The notes under the pieces: model-generated
What the model saw: only the letters and a program-made list of their open reading frames with translations
Database searches by the model: none
Told to the model about the DNA's origin: nothing
Shown: one piece after another, positions 34,693 through 42,284 of the stretch
Layout of the letters: each line of letters opens with the position of its first letter
Numbering within the stretch: the stretch's first letter is position 1
Translations under genes and position numbers: made by a program
Assembly: GCF_021390335.1 (NCBI RefSeq)
Contig: NZ_JAJUXK010000007.1
Span: 1 to 64,000 of the forward strand
DNA: 64,000 nucleotides
Source of the DNA: Dyadobacter sp. CY343
Lineage (GTDB): Bacteria; Bacteroidota; Bacteroidia; Cytophagales; Spirosomataceae
Reading direction: 5' to 3'

Positions 34693-35391
34693 TTATAATC
34701 CTGGAATCGTGTTTTTATCAATATCAACACCCGGGCTCATCGTACTTGACAAGTGAATGCTCTTTACATAAGTACCTTTTGCCGAAGATGGTTTAAGGCG
34801 CATCAAAGTATTGATAACTTCCTGTGCATTCTGCGCAAGCTGGTCAGTTCCAAAAGAAACCTTTCCAACGCTGGTATGAATAATTCCCGTTTTGTCAACT
34901 TTGAAATCAATCTTACCGGCTTTTACCTCTTTCACCGCTTTCGCCACATCCGGAGTTACAGTTCCTGATTTAGGGTTCGGCATCAATCCGCGAGGACCTA
35001 AAACCTTACCTAACCGTCCCACCTTTGCCATCACACTCGGCATAGTGATAATCACGTCAATGTCAGTCCAGCCTTGTTCTATCTTAGTGATATACTCGTC
35101 AAGACCAACGTAGTCTGCTCCTGCCTCTTTCGCTTCTGCTTCCTTATCAGGAGTGCAGAGAACCAAAACACGAACTTCTTTTCCGGTTCCGTGTGGTAAT
35201 GTCACCACGCCACGTACCATTTGATCAGCTTTACGAGGATCAACGCCTAAGCGAACGTCGATATCTACCGAAGAATCAAATTTAGTGTAGGAAATCGTTT
35301 TAAGAACGTCCGCAGCTTGCTCCAGAGAGTAAGCCTGATTTGGGTCGTATTTCGAAAGCGCTTCTTTTTGCTTTTTGGTCAGTTTTCCCAT
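34693..35391 (-). CDS. rplA: 50S ribosomal protein L1
   Basis: 232 aa, complete. Family signatures: DIDVRLGVDPRKADQMVRGVVTLPHGTGK (about 43-71), GADYVG, and the rRNA-binding segment VGRLGKVLGPRGLMPNPKSGTVTPDV (about 125-150). Binds 23S rRNA at the E-site stalk and in many bacteria represses the rplKA mRNA. It starts 33 bp after rplK and abuts rplJ. Confidence 0.99.
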   Translation of the reverse strand: MGKLTKKQKEALSKYDPNQAYSLEQAADVLKTISYTKFDSSVDIDVRLGVDPRKADQMVRGVVTLPHGTGKEVRVLVLCTPDKEAEAKEAGADYVGLDEYITKIEQGWTDIDVIITMPSVMAKVGRLGKVLGPRGLMPNPKSGTVTPDVAKAVKEVKAGKIDFKVDKTGIIHTSVGKVSFGTDQLAQNAQEVINTLMRLKPSSAKGTYVKSIHLSSTMSPGVDIDKNTIPGL

Positions 35392-35424
35392 GTTCTTTGT
35401 TTCGTTAGCGTATTAAACCTACGC

Positions 35425-35874
35425 TTAGTTGTTTTCTTCCCATGGGGCTTTGCCTGCCACGGTGATACCCATACTACGAGCCGTTCCCGCGATCATCTTC
35501 ATAGCAGAATCAATTGTAAAGCAATTCAAATCCGGCATTTTAGTCTCAGCGATCGTACGAACCTGATCCCATGACACTGAACCTACTTTCAAACGGTTTG
35601 GCTGAGCCGAACCTGTCTTTACTTTTGATGCTTCCAGAAGCAAAATAGCGGCCGGGGGAGTCTTGATGACAAAGTCAAAAGACTTATCCTTATAGTATGT
35701 AATAACTACCGGCAATACCACACCCATTTTATCCTGGGTACGGCCATTGAATTGCTTGCAAAACTCCATGATATTCAAACCCTTTGATCCTAATGCAGGA
35801 CCAATCGGAGGTGAAGGATTGGCTTGGCCGCCTTTCACCTGTAGTTTGACGTATCCACCTATTTCTTTTGCCAT
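35425..35874 (-). CDS. rplK: 50S ribosomal protein L11
   Basis: 149 aa. N-terminal thiostrepton-binding domain (KLQVKGGQANPSPPIGPALGSKGLNIMEFCKQFNGRT) and C-terminal rRNA-binding domain (KMPDLNCFTIDSAMKMIAGTARSMGITV). Part of the GTPase-associated centre with L10 and L7/L12. It follows nusG after 73 bp. A C-terminal extension (AGKAPWEENN) is short and typical. Confidence 0.99.
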   Translation of the reverse strand: MAKEIGGYVKLQVKGGQANPSPPIGPALGSKGLNIMEFCKQFNGRTQDKMGVVLPVVITYYKDKSFDFVIKTPPAAILLLEASKVKTGSAQPNRLKVGSVSWDQVRTIAETKMPDLNCFTIDSAMKMIAGTARSMGITVAGKAPWEENN

Positions 35875-35947
35875 TGTTTTGGAATTTGTTGGGTCATTGA
35901 TTGATTACGGTCCTAGTGCAAGTGGAAGCTTACCTGCCCATATTCTC

Positions 35948-36502
35948 TCAACTATCCTTTTCTACTTGTGCGTAACTGAGTTCCACGGGTGTATTACGCC
36001 CGAATATCTTAACAACTACATTGAGTTTTTTCTTCTCGTCAAATACTTCTTCAACCACTCCGATAAATCCACTGAAAGGACCATCGACCACTTTCACAGT
36101 TTCTCCTCTGATAAAGGACATGCTTGGCGCTTCTTCGTGCTGCTCAGCTTCGTCGACCTTACCCAAGATCCTGTTGATTTCGGACTGTCTTAATGGAACG
36201 GGGACTTTTGAATTGCCTTCCGCATTACCGAGAAACCCTATGACTCCGGGAATGCTGGTGATAATATGAAGTACTTCTCCTTTTGAAAGGTCGGCCGAAA
36301 TAATAATATAGCCTGGGAAAAAGTTCTTTTCCCTCACTCTCTTTTTCCCATTACGCATTTCATAAATCTTCTCAGAAGGAATCAGAATCTGCGGAACGAA
36401 TTCATTTAATTTTTGTCGTGTTATCTCATTCTCAATGTAAGACTTGATTTTTTTCTCTTGTCCAGACACCGCCCGTAACACAAACCAATTTAGACTACTC
36501 AT
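35948..36502 (-). CDS. nusG: Transcription termination/antitermination factor NusG
   Basis: 184 aa. NGN domain (1-115; WFVLRAVSGQEKKIKSYIENEI, KNFFPGYIIISADLS) that clamps RNA polymerase, and the C-terminal KOW domain (MSFIRGETVKVVDGPFSGFIGVVEEVFDEKKKLNVVVKIFGR) that contacts Rho or S10. No large insertion. It starts 23 bp after the secE stop; secE-nusG pairing is the classical order. Confidence 0.98.
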   Translation of the reverse strand: MSSLNWFVLRAVSGQEKKIKSYIENEITRQKLNEFVPQILIPSEKIYEMRNGKKRVREKNFFPGYIIISADLSKGEVLHIITSIPGVIGFLGNAEGNSKVPVPLRQSEINRILGKVDEAEQHEEAPSMSFIRGETVKVVDGPFSGFIGVVEEVFDEKKKLNVVVKIFGRNTPVELSYAQVEKDS

Positions 36503-36525
36503 ACCATTTAGGGGTTAAAATAGCC

Positions 36526-36717
36526 TTAAAAAGACTGGTAAAACAGTTTTAGTGCATTCTCAAAAACGAAATCCATCACACCAACTACGAAGGCAAAAAT
36601 GAGCGAGCCTACAAGCACCAATGTTGTATTAGCCTGCAATTCGTTAAATGGAGGCCAAGTAACATGCTGGGTGATTTCTTCCCAGGAAGCTTTAAAAAAA
36701 GAGGTAAACTTTTCCAT
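36526..36717 (-). CDS. secE: Preprotein translocase subunit SecE
   Basis: 63 aa from the ATG at 36717 (MEKFTSFFKASWEEI). The longer frame to 36765 is a translation of the tRNA-Trp gene and is rejected. Minimal SecE: an amphipathic helix with TWPPFNELQANT (the conserved W-P-x-x-x-E), followed by one transmembrane segment (LVLVGSLIFAFVVGVMDFVF). Clamps SecY in the SecYEG channel. It lies 18 bp after tRNA-Trp and before nusG. Confidence 0.97.
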   Translation of the reverse strand: MEKFTSFFKASWEEITQHVTWPPFNELQANTTLVLVGSLIFAFVVGVMDFVFENALKLFYQSF

Positions 36718-36735
36718 TGTTCCTTTTAAAATATG

Positions 36736-36806
36736 CACGGGTGGAGAGATTCGAACTCCCATCAACGGTTTTGGAGACCGCTATTCTACCCTTGAACTAC
36801 ACCCGT
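36736..36806 (-). tRNA. tRNA-Trp (CCA anticodon)
   Basis: Minus-strand cloverleaf: acceptor ACGGGTG/CACCCGT with discriminator G, anticodon arm GCGGT-CTCCAAA-ACCGT giving anticodon CCA, T arm with GTTCGAAT. The CCA tail is not encoded in full. Located between tuf and secE, the usual place in this phylum, and probably cotranscribed with both. Confidence 0.97.
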
Positions 36807-36906
36807 TTATCGCGCAAACCGATCTTTCGGGCTGCAAAGATACAATTTATTTACAAAAAACAAGTGCATTCCGTAAGAAATGCACTTGCGTTTATTACTT
36901 AACTAA

Positions 36907-38094
36907 TTAGTCAAGAATTTCAGTCACCTGACCAGCACCTACGGTACGTCCACCTTCACGAATCGCGAAACGAAGACCTTTTTCCATAGCAATCTTGTTG
37001 ATCAATTTCACATCAATTGTGATGTTGTCACCAGGCATAACCATTTCTACACCAGCTGGAAGAGAAATTTCACCTGTTACGTCCGTGGTACGGAAGTAAA
37101 ACTGGGGACGGTATTTGTTAAAGAATGGAGTGTGACGTCCACCTTCTTCTTTCGAAAGTACATAAACCTCGCCTTTAAAAGCAGCATGAGGCTTAACTGA
37201 ACCTGGCTTGCAGATTACCATTCCACGACGGATATCTTCTTTGTTGATACCACGAAGTAAAAGACCTACGTTGTCACCAGCTTCTCCACGGTCAAGGATC
37301 TTACGGAACATCTCAACACCAGTTACTACTGATTTAAGACCTTCTGCACCCATACCAAGGATATCAACTGCTTCACCAGAGTTGATTACTCCTCTTTCGA
37401 TACGACCAGTTGCAACTGTACCACGACCAGTGATCGAGAATACGTCTTCAACAGGCATCAAGAAAGGAAGATCAGTCATACGTGGAGGAATTGGAATGTA
37501 GCTGTCAACAGCATCCATCAATTCTTCGATCGTTTTAACCCATTTTTCTTCACCATTCAAACCACCCAAAGCAGAACCTTGGATTACAGGAATGTTGTCT
37601 CCATCGTAATCGTAGAAGCTCAAAAGCTCACGGATTTCCATTTCAACAAGTTCAAGAAGTTCTGGATCATCAACCATATCCACTTTATTCATGAATACAA
37701 CAAGCTGAGGAACACCAACCTGGCGAGCCAAAAGAATGTGCTCACGAGTTTGTGGCATAGGTCCGTCAGTAGCCGCAACTACGATGATAGCACCGTCCAT
37801 CTGTGCAGCACCAGTTACCATGTTCTTTACGTAATCCGCGTGACCTGGACAGTCAACGTGAGCATAGTGACGGTTTGCTGTCGCGTACTCAACGTGGGAT
37901 GTGTTAATTGTGATACCACGTTCTTTCTCCTCAGGTGCATTATCAATTGATGAGAAATCACGAAGTACTGCTAAACCCTTTTTCGCCAACACAGTTGTGA
38001 TAGCAGCAGTAAGGGTAGTTTTACCGTGGTCAACGTGCCCGATAGTACCGATATTTACGTGGGGTTTCGAGCGGTCAAACGTCTCTTTTGCCAT
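36907..38094 (-). CDS. tuf: Elongation factor Tu
   Basis: 395 aa. GTPase motifs G1 GHVDHGKTT (18-26), G3 DCPGHADY (about 80-87) and G4 NKVD (about 135-138), switch I ITINTSHVEY, then beta-barrel domains II and III ending VGAGQVTEILD. Delivers aminoacyl-tRNA to the ribosome. It is embedded between tRNA-Thr and tRNA-Trp in a single presumptive transcript; no other tuf copy lies in the window. Confidence 0.99.
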   Translation of the reverse strand: MAKETFDRSKPHVNIGTIGHVDHGKTTLTAAITTVLAKKGLAVLRDFSSIDNAPEEKERGITINTSHVEYATANRHYAHVDCPGHADYVKNMVTGAAQMDGAIIVVAATDGPMPQTREHILLARQVGVPQLVVFMNKVDMVDDPELLELVEMEIRELLSFYDYDGDNIPVIQGSALGGLNGEEKWVKTIEELMDAVDSYIPIPPRMTDLPFLMPVEDVFSITGRGTVATGRIERGVINSGEAVDILGMGAEGLKSVVTGVEMFRKILDRGEAGDNVGLLLRGINKEDIRRGMVICKPGSVKPHAAFKGEVYVLSKEEGGRHTPFFNKYRPQFYFRTTDVTGEISLPAGVEMVMPGDNITIDVKLINKIAMEKGLRFAIREGGRTVGAGQVTEILD

Positions 38095-38221
38095 GACTTA
38101 AGTACGCTTAAAATTAAAAAGTTATTACAAATTTATTTTACACTAACTATTGATCCTGCACAGCTTAAAAACTCCAAGCCCTTCAAAACCAATTCACCAA
38201 ATACAGAATCAAAATCTTTCG

Positions 38222-38295
38222 AGCTTTTGAGGGGATTTGAACCGCGCGGCGGCCGCCCCTGATCTCTTCCTTACCAAGGAAGTGCTCTATCCCTG

Positions 38296-38299
<4 letters not shown>
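38222..38299 (-). pseudogene. Damaged tandem copy of tRNA-Thr
   Basis: Starts immediately after the intact tRNA-Thr and repeats its D arm, anticodon arm (CTTCC-TTGGTAA-GGAAG), T loop and 3' acceptor strand. It lacks the 5' acceptor strand: the base-paired GCTTTTG is replaced by the end of the first copy. It has two point differences and a 14-nt GC-rich insertion (about 38243-38256, containing GCGGCCGC) between the T-stem strand AGGGG and the T loop. It cannot form a standard acceptor stem, so it is probably non-functional. The copies meet at a shared GAGCT, suggesting tandem duplication. Confidence 0.85.
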
Positions 38300-38367
<68 letters not shown>

Positions 38368-38390
38368 AACAAACCCTTGTAAGAACCAAA

Positions 38391-38437
38391 AAGCGATTAG
38401 CGAAAAAGTTACATTGAAATGTTTTCGCTAATCGCTT
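38391..38437 (-). terminator. Strong hairpin between tRNA-Gly and tRNA-Thr
   Basis: AAGCGATTAGCGAAAA (38391-38406) pairs perfectly over 16 bp with 38422-38437, loop of 15 nt. On the minus strand it is followed by CTTTTTGG, a short U tract. It should terminate or attenuate the tRNA-Tyr/tRNA-Gly transcript 24 bp before tRNA-Thr, or serve as a processing site. Confidence 0.7.
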
Positions 38438-38454
38438 CGACGGTGCTTTAAATG

Positions 38455-38527
38455 AGCGGAAGACGAGGTTCGAACTCGCGACCTATAGCTTGGAAGGCTA
38501 TCGCTCTACCAGCTGAGCTACTTCCGC
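38455..38527 (-). tRNA. tRNA-Gly (TCC anticodon)
   Basis: Acceptor GCGGAAG/CTTCCGC with discriminator U, D arm GCTC...GAGC, anticodon arm ATAGC-CTTCCAA-GCTAT with anticodon TCC, T arm GCGAG-TTCGAAC-CTCGT. It lies 55 bp downstream of tRNA-Tyr. Confidence 0.97.
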
Positions 38528-38582
38528 ATCTGTTTTATATCTGACCTTTGTCTGGTAACAAGATCACACTTGATATAAACTG

Positions 38583-38665
38583 TGGGGGCGGATGGATTCG
38601 AACCACCGTAGGCATACACCAGCAGATTTACAGTCTGCCCCATTTGGCCACTCTGGTACACCCCC
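38583..38665 (-). tRNA. tRNA-Tyr (GTA anticodon)
   Basis: Acceptor GGGGGTG/CGCCCCC (one T-G pair) with discriminator A, anticodon arm GCAGA-CTGTAAA-TCTGC with anticodon GTA, a long variable arm (83 nt in total, class II) and T arm with GTTCGAAT. First gene after the promoter of the tRNA/tuf/rpl/rpo cluster. Confidence 0.97.
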
Positions 38666-38717
38666 GTACATCATTTCAACACTACCGCGAAACCGTTTGT
38701 CCCACTTTTTGGAGTCG

Positions 38718-38748
38718 CAAAATTATGGCCTTTTCTTAAATTCTCAAA
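38718..38748 (-). promoter_or_regulatory. Promoter of the tRNA-Tyr/tuf cluster
   Basis: On the minus strand TTTG (complement of 38745-38748), exactly 19 bp, then TAATTTTG (complement of 38718-38725): a full match to the Bacteroidota housekeeping promoter TTTG-N19-TAnnTTTG. It lies 52 bp upstream of tRNA-Tyr, with transcription predicted to start near 38711. Confidence 0.85.
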
Positions 38749-38777
38749 TTGTTTCTGAAAAAAAATAAATAAAAAAA

Positions 38778-38810
38778 GAAGCTGAAACGGAAAATATCGA
38801 TTCCAGCCTC
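38778..38810 (-). terminator. Terminator of the second ECF operon
   Basis: GAAGCTGAAA (38778-38787) pairs with TTCCAGCCTC (38801-38810), with one G-U pair and one mismatch, and is followed on the minus strand by a long U-rich tract (complement of 38761-38777). It sits 20 bp after the barrel gene stop and just before the tRNA cluster promoter. Confidence 0.75.
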
Positions 38811-38829
38811 TCAATGCAGTTTTTAATCC

Positions 38830-39936
38830 TCAAAATAGTCTTACTCCAAAGCTCAACATTCTTACAGCGGGTCCGCGCTTGTCCTCGTACAGATAGTTCA
38901 GGTCATAGTTTACGAAAAGATCTGGAAATTTTCTAATCCCGATTTCCGCTGCAAGCCCATAGCGCAAATCTTCAATGTAAAAGTTCTTCCGGACGTGGTC
39001 AACATCTTTACTTCCTTCAGCCCGGAGCTTGGTGTAACTCCCCAGCTTATATCCGCCGTAAACCCCGGCACTCAGGTAAGAAATGAAGGAATGCGAGAAA
39101 CTGACAGTCGGCATGATTGACAAGTTGACGTATGGTACAACGAGCTTGCTCTTTCTCATTACCACTTCCTCGTTATTCTTGTCGACAACCGGCAAGAACT
39201 CAACGTACTCGGTGTTCTTAACTACTGTATTATTATTGTCAAACATTAGATTGTACCAGGAGAAATCCGCACCGAAATCCACATGAAATCCCGCATTTTT
39301 ACCTTGCACTACTTTTGCACTGGCAATGTAACCCAAGCTGATAAATCGCGAGCCAAAGGGTTTGAGCTCATAACCCGCCTTGTTATACCCCGGCGTAGTT
39401 TCATTAGTCCCATAAGTATTTAGGCCGAAGGCAACGTTGAAGCCTTTTCTCGGACTTGAACTTCTACCAGACTTATGAAATCGACGGCCTACCCTGCGGT
39501 AATTTGAATCCGATGTAACTACATCATCACCGTCTCGGACTTCAACACCCTTTCCGTCGATAGAAACCCTGGTATCTCCATCCTTCACATGAATGCCGCG
39601 CAAACCAATTCTCACATAATCCTTCTCATCTTTATCATCCTGATTTTTGAGATAATTATTCCCGTTAAATTCTTCTCTCAGGTAGGTTGTGTCAGCTTGT
39701 GTACTGTCTAATCTTATTTTTAAGTCTTTAAGAAGCGCATTCAAATCATATTTCAAGATCTTATCCAGTTCTTTTCGGTTTTCACCGTAAATGATCAGAC
39801 GGGTTTTGTTTCCAAATGTTACGATAATAGAATCTTTCTCAAATTTCTTGTTCAAATCGGAGCCTTTTGAAATTCCTGCATTTATAATAGCAAATGCAAA
39901 AACCATTATCAGCAAGGCAAATACTTTACGTTTCAT
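38830..39936 (-). CDS. Predicted outer-membrane beta-barrel protein of an ECF operon
   Basis: 368 aa with a signal peptide (KRKVFALLIMVFAFAIINAG). The N-terminal periplasmic part (about 30-165) is charged and contains GIHVKDGDTRVSIDGKGVEVRDGDD, then a basic S/R-rich linker (RRFHKSGRSSSPRKG), then about eight amphipathic strands (from FNVAFGLNTYG to MLSFGVRLF, ending in F) typical of a small outer-membrane barrel. No known family recognised. It is the third gene of an operon with an ECF sigma factor and a putative anti-sigma factor, 11 bp downstream of the latter. Probably an envelope-stress output or a signal input. Confidence 0.6.
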   Translation of the reverse strand: MKRKVFALLIMVFAFAIINAGISKGSDLNKKFEKDSIIVTFGNKTRLIIYGENRKELDKILKYDLNALLKDLKIRLDSTQADTTYLREEFNGNNYLKNQDDKDEKDYVRIGLRGIHVKDGDTRVSIDGKGVEVRDGDDVVTSDSNYRRVGRRFHKSGRSSSPRKGFNVAFGLNTYGTNETTPGYNKAGYELKPFGSRFISLGYIASAKVVQGKNAGFHVDFGADFSWYNLMFDNNNTVVKNTEYVEFLPVVDKNNEEVVMRKSKLVVPYVNLSIMPTVSFSHSFISYLSAGVYGGYKLGSYTKLRAEGSKDVDHVRKNFYIEDLRYGLAAEIGIRKFPDLFVNYDLNYLYEDKRGPAVRMLSFGVRLF

Positions 39937-39947
39937 GGCTGAATAGA

Positions 39948-40760
39948 TTATAATTTTGTTCTGTCTTTGGAGTCTTGATACTTATCTGACGTTTTATCTT
40001 CTTTACTGCGCAGCCGGTCGTCAACCCTCGCTACCAGCGTTCTGGGATTAAAACCAACTTCTTCCCAATCAACCCTTTCACCAGCCCTCGCATTCTTTAA
40101 CTGACGAAATACTTTCGAAAATTTGGAAGCCTTTGGTCTCTCCTCCGGATCATCCGATTCCGATTCAACAGCAACTACGATTGTCCGAGCGGGCTCAGCC
40201 TCTACTTTTGCTATTCCGGCCGTTTTGTTCTCTTCTTTTACCGGCTCCCAATCATTCACCTCAGGAAGACTGGCAACTGACGAGGATGTATTATTATTCA
40301 TTGACTTTTCGGCAGGCTGCTTAGTTTCCAGTTTTGCCAATGCAGGCTGCTCCTCATTTATTTCATTCAAACTGCGTTGCTCCGGCACTTGCTTTTCCTC
40401 AATTGCCTTTCTTACTACTAAACTCTCTTTCTTGATTTTTTCCTTCGGTACCGCTGCAATTGTATTTTCAGTTTTAACAGTCTTTTCATCAACTGCTTTT
40501 GGTAAAATACTGTCCTGCCGCTGCACCTTCGCTACAATCTGTTTATTGGTTACAGTAACATCTGTCTGACTATGTTGCCAAACTAAATAGCCTCCAAACA
40601 AGCCAACAACCGTACTTGCTGCCGCATACCACACCCAACCCATTACACGTCGCTTTGGTACTTGCTTTTCCTGTATCCTCAGCCATGAATTGTCAGAAGG
40701 CGTTTTTTCCAGGTCATTCAGCTTTCGCTTGAAAAGATCATCAACAGGATGCTTTTTCAT
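39948..40760 (-). CDS. Putative single-pass anti-sigma factor
   Basis: 270 aa. A short cytoplasmic N-terminus (1-38, HPVDDLFKRKLNDLEKTPSDNSW) resembles the sigma-binding ends of Bacteroidota anti-sigma proteins; one membrane segment (about 40-62, MGWVWYAAASTVVGLFGGYLVW) and a long, charged, low-complexity periplasmic tail (E/K/A-rich) follow. No zinc-binding HxxxCxxC motif and no FecR domain. It overlaps the ECF sigma stop by 20 bp, a common arrangement for sigma/anti-sigma pairs, which is the main reason for the functional call. Confidence 0.6.
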   Translation of the reverse strand: MKKHPVDDLFKRKLNDLEKTPSDNSWLRIQEKQVPKRRVMGWVWYAAASTVVGLFGGYLVWQHSQTDVTVTNKQIVAKVQRQDSILPKAVDEKTVKTENTIAAVPKEKIKKESLVVRKAIEEKQVPEQRSLNEINEEQPALAKLETKQPAEKSMNNNTSSSVASLPEVNDWEPVKEENKTAGIAKVEAEPARTIVVAVESESDDPEERPKASKFSKVFRQLKNARAGERVDWEEVGFNPRTLVARVDDRLRSKEDKTSDKYQDSKDRTKL

Positions 40761-41331
40761 ATTCTACTTTTTTTTTAAAATCATTCTCCCATTCCAAAAC
40801 CATTTTCTGCAACAATGCCCGGGCCCGATGCAATTGTGATTTGGATGTACTCTCACTAATTCCCAGCATTTCTGCTATTTCAATATGTGCATAACCTTCA
40901 ATCGCATACAGATTGAAAACTGTCCGGTATCCCGTTGGTAGACGTTCTATCAAATCCAGCAGCTCCTGCGTATCCAGATTCTGGTCGGCTTGCACGTAGT
41001 CGGGTATATTGTTCGCCTCGTCAGACAAATTATCTTCCAGTATTCTTTTCTGCTTCCGAAGATATCCCAGTGACTCGTTGACCATTATCCGGCGGATCCA
41101 GCCTTCAAAACTTCCGTCACTGTTAAACTGATCGATCTTGGAGAATACCTTCAAAAATCCTTCCACCATTACATCCTCGGCCGCCATTTCATCACATATA
41201 TATCGGAAACATAAACCCAGCATGCGAGTGCTGTATTTATCGTACACTTGTCGCTGCGCCTTTGAATCCTCCTTCTTAAGCGCTTTAACGAGTTGTGCTT
41301 CCTGGCTAAATAGTGATAAAATTTTACCCAT
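40741..41331 (-). CDS. ECF RNA polymerase sigma factor
   Basis: 196 aa from the ATG at 41331 (MGKILSLFSQEAQL); the alternative upstream start is a TTG. Region 2 (YDKYSTRMLGLCFRYICDEMAAEDVMVEGFLKVFSKIDQF, about 33-72) and region 4 (IERLPTGYRTVFNLYAIEGYAHIEIAEMLGISESTSKSQLHRARALLQ, about 129-176) are intact. A Bacteroidota-specific ECF type usually paired with a membrane protein encoded downstream. It overlaps the putative anti-sigma gene by 20 bp and diverges from murI across 142 bp. Confidence 0.93.
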   Translation of the reverse strand: MGKILSLFSQEAQLVKALKKEDSKAQRQVYDKYSTRMLGLCFRYICDEMAAEDVMVEGFLKVFSKIDQFNSDGSFEGWIRRIMVNESLGYLRKQKRILEDNLSDEANNIPDYVQADQNLDTQELLDLIERLPTGYRTVFNLYAIEGYAHIEIAEMLGISESTSKSQLHRARALLQKMVLEWENDFKKKVEYEKASC

Positions 41332-41437
41332 TCTAACTTGTGGTTTCAACAGCAAGATGCTTATTACTTGTGACGAGGTTGCACGCCCTAAGAAGTTTTT
41401 TGTAGTTTTTAGTAAAAAATAATCAATAAGCTTCTCT

Positions 41438-41445
41438 TAGCTTTG
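41438..41445 (+). promoter_or_regulatory. -7 box upstream of murI
   Basis: TAGCTTTG fits TAnnTTTG, 28 bp before the murI ATG. No TTTG occurs 19 bp upstream, so it is a half match. Confidence 0.4.
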
Positions 41446-41473
41446 ATGCATTGATCCAGACACTAAATGTTTT

Positions 41474-42283
41474 ATGCTAGATTCATCAGCACCTATTGGG
41501 ATTTTTGATAGCGGTATCGGCGGTATGACGGTTGCGAGCGCAGTTACCCGGTTACTACCATTGGAAAACACCATATATTTCGGGGATACCGCTCACCTTC
41601 CCTATGGCGACAAATCGACGGCGTCTATTCAGGCATATTCAATCAAGATCTGTAATATGCTTTTACAACAAAACTGCAAGTTGATACTGATTGCCTGCAA
41701 CTCGGCGTCGGCAGCTGCTTATGAGTTGGTTCGGGAATATGTTGGCAGTAAGGCGAAGGTGCTGAACGTGATAGACCCTGTTGTAGATTACATTAAGGAG
41801 CATTATGACGGAAAAACGATCGGTTTAATAGGTACGAAGCAGACTGTTTTATCCAATGTCTACAAAAAGAAAGTTGATGCGATCGGGAAGAATATCCATT
41901 TGAAATCACTGGCTACACCTTTGCTGGCACCGATGATAGAGGAAGGTTTTTTTGATAATAATATCAGTGAAAGTATTGTTGCAAGCTACTTATCGGATCC
42001 GACACTTGCGGGCATTGAAGCGCTTATTCTGGGTTGCACACATTATCCACTTATCAAGAAACAGATAGGAACGTTTTACGCAGACCAGATCGAAATCCTC
42101 GACACTTCTGAAATAGTCGCACATTCGCTCCGCGCCTGGCTGGAACAGCATTACCTCGTGAATGAAAAGGGAAGCGGCAACCGGCAATTTTATGTATCCG
42201 ATTATACCCTCTCTTTCGAACAATCCACTTCTATCTTTTTCGGCAGAAAAATCCAGCTAGAGCATTATCCGCTCTGGGAATAG
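41474..42283 (+). CDS. murI: Glutamate racemase
   Basis: 269 aa. Catalytic residues are present: D12 (FDSGIGGMTV), C75 (ACNSASA) and C188 with H190 (LGCTHYPL). It makes D-glutamate for peptidoglycan. The nearby GDTAHLPYGDKS segment (37-48) is also conserved. Monocistronic on the plus strand; its stop is one base from the stop of the convergent glycoside hydrolase gene, leaving no room for a terminator between them. Confidence 0.97.
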   Translation: MLDSSAPIGIFDSGIGGMTVASAVTRLLPLENTIYFGDTAHLPYGDKSTASIQAYSIKICNMLLQQNCKLILIACNSASAAAYELVREYVGSKAKVLNVIDPVVDYIKEHYDGKTIGLIGTKQTVLSNVYKKKVDAIGKNIHLKSLATPLLAPMIEEGFFDNNISESIVASYLSDPTLAGIEALILGCTHYPLIKKQIGTFYADQIEILDTSEIVAHSLRAWLEQHYLVNEKGSGNRQFYVSDYTLSFEQSTSIFFGRKIQLEHYPLWE

Positions 42284-42284
42284 C

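Noticed and set aside
35875..35947. L1-binding leader upstream of rplK
   Set aside because: No convincing match to the known L1 mRNA site could be drawn in these 73 bases.
36526..36765. 79-aa SecE
   Set aside because: The extra 16 residues translate the tRNA-Trp gene; the ATG at 36717 fits SecE.
38243..38256. Cloning-vector linker (NotI site) in the tRNA-Thr copy
   Set aside because: The site alone is weak evidence; the flanking duplication is better explained by recombination at GAGCT, though an assembly artefact remains possible.
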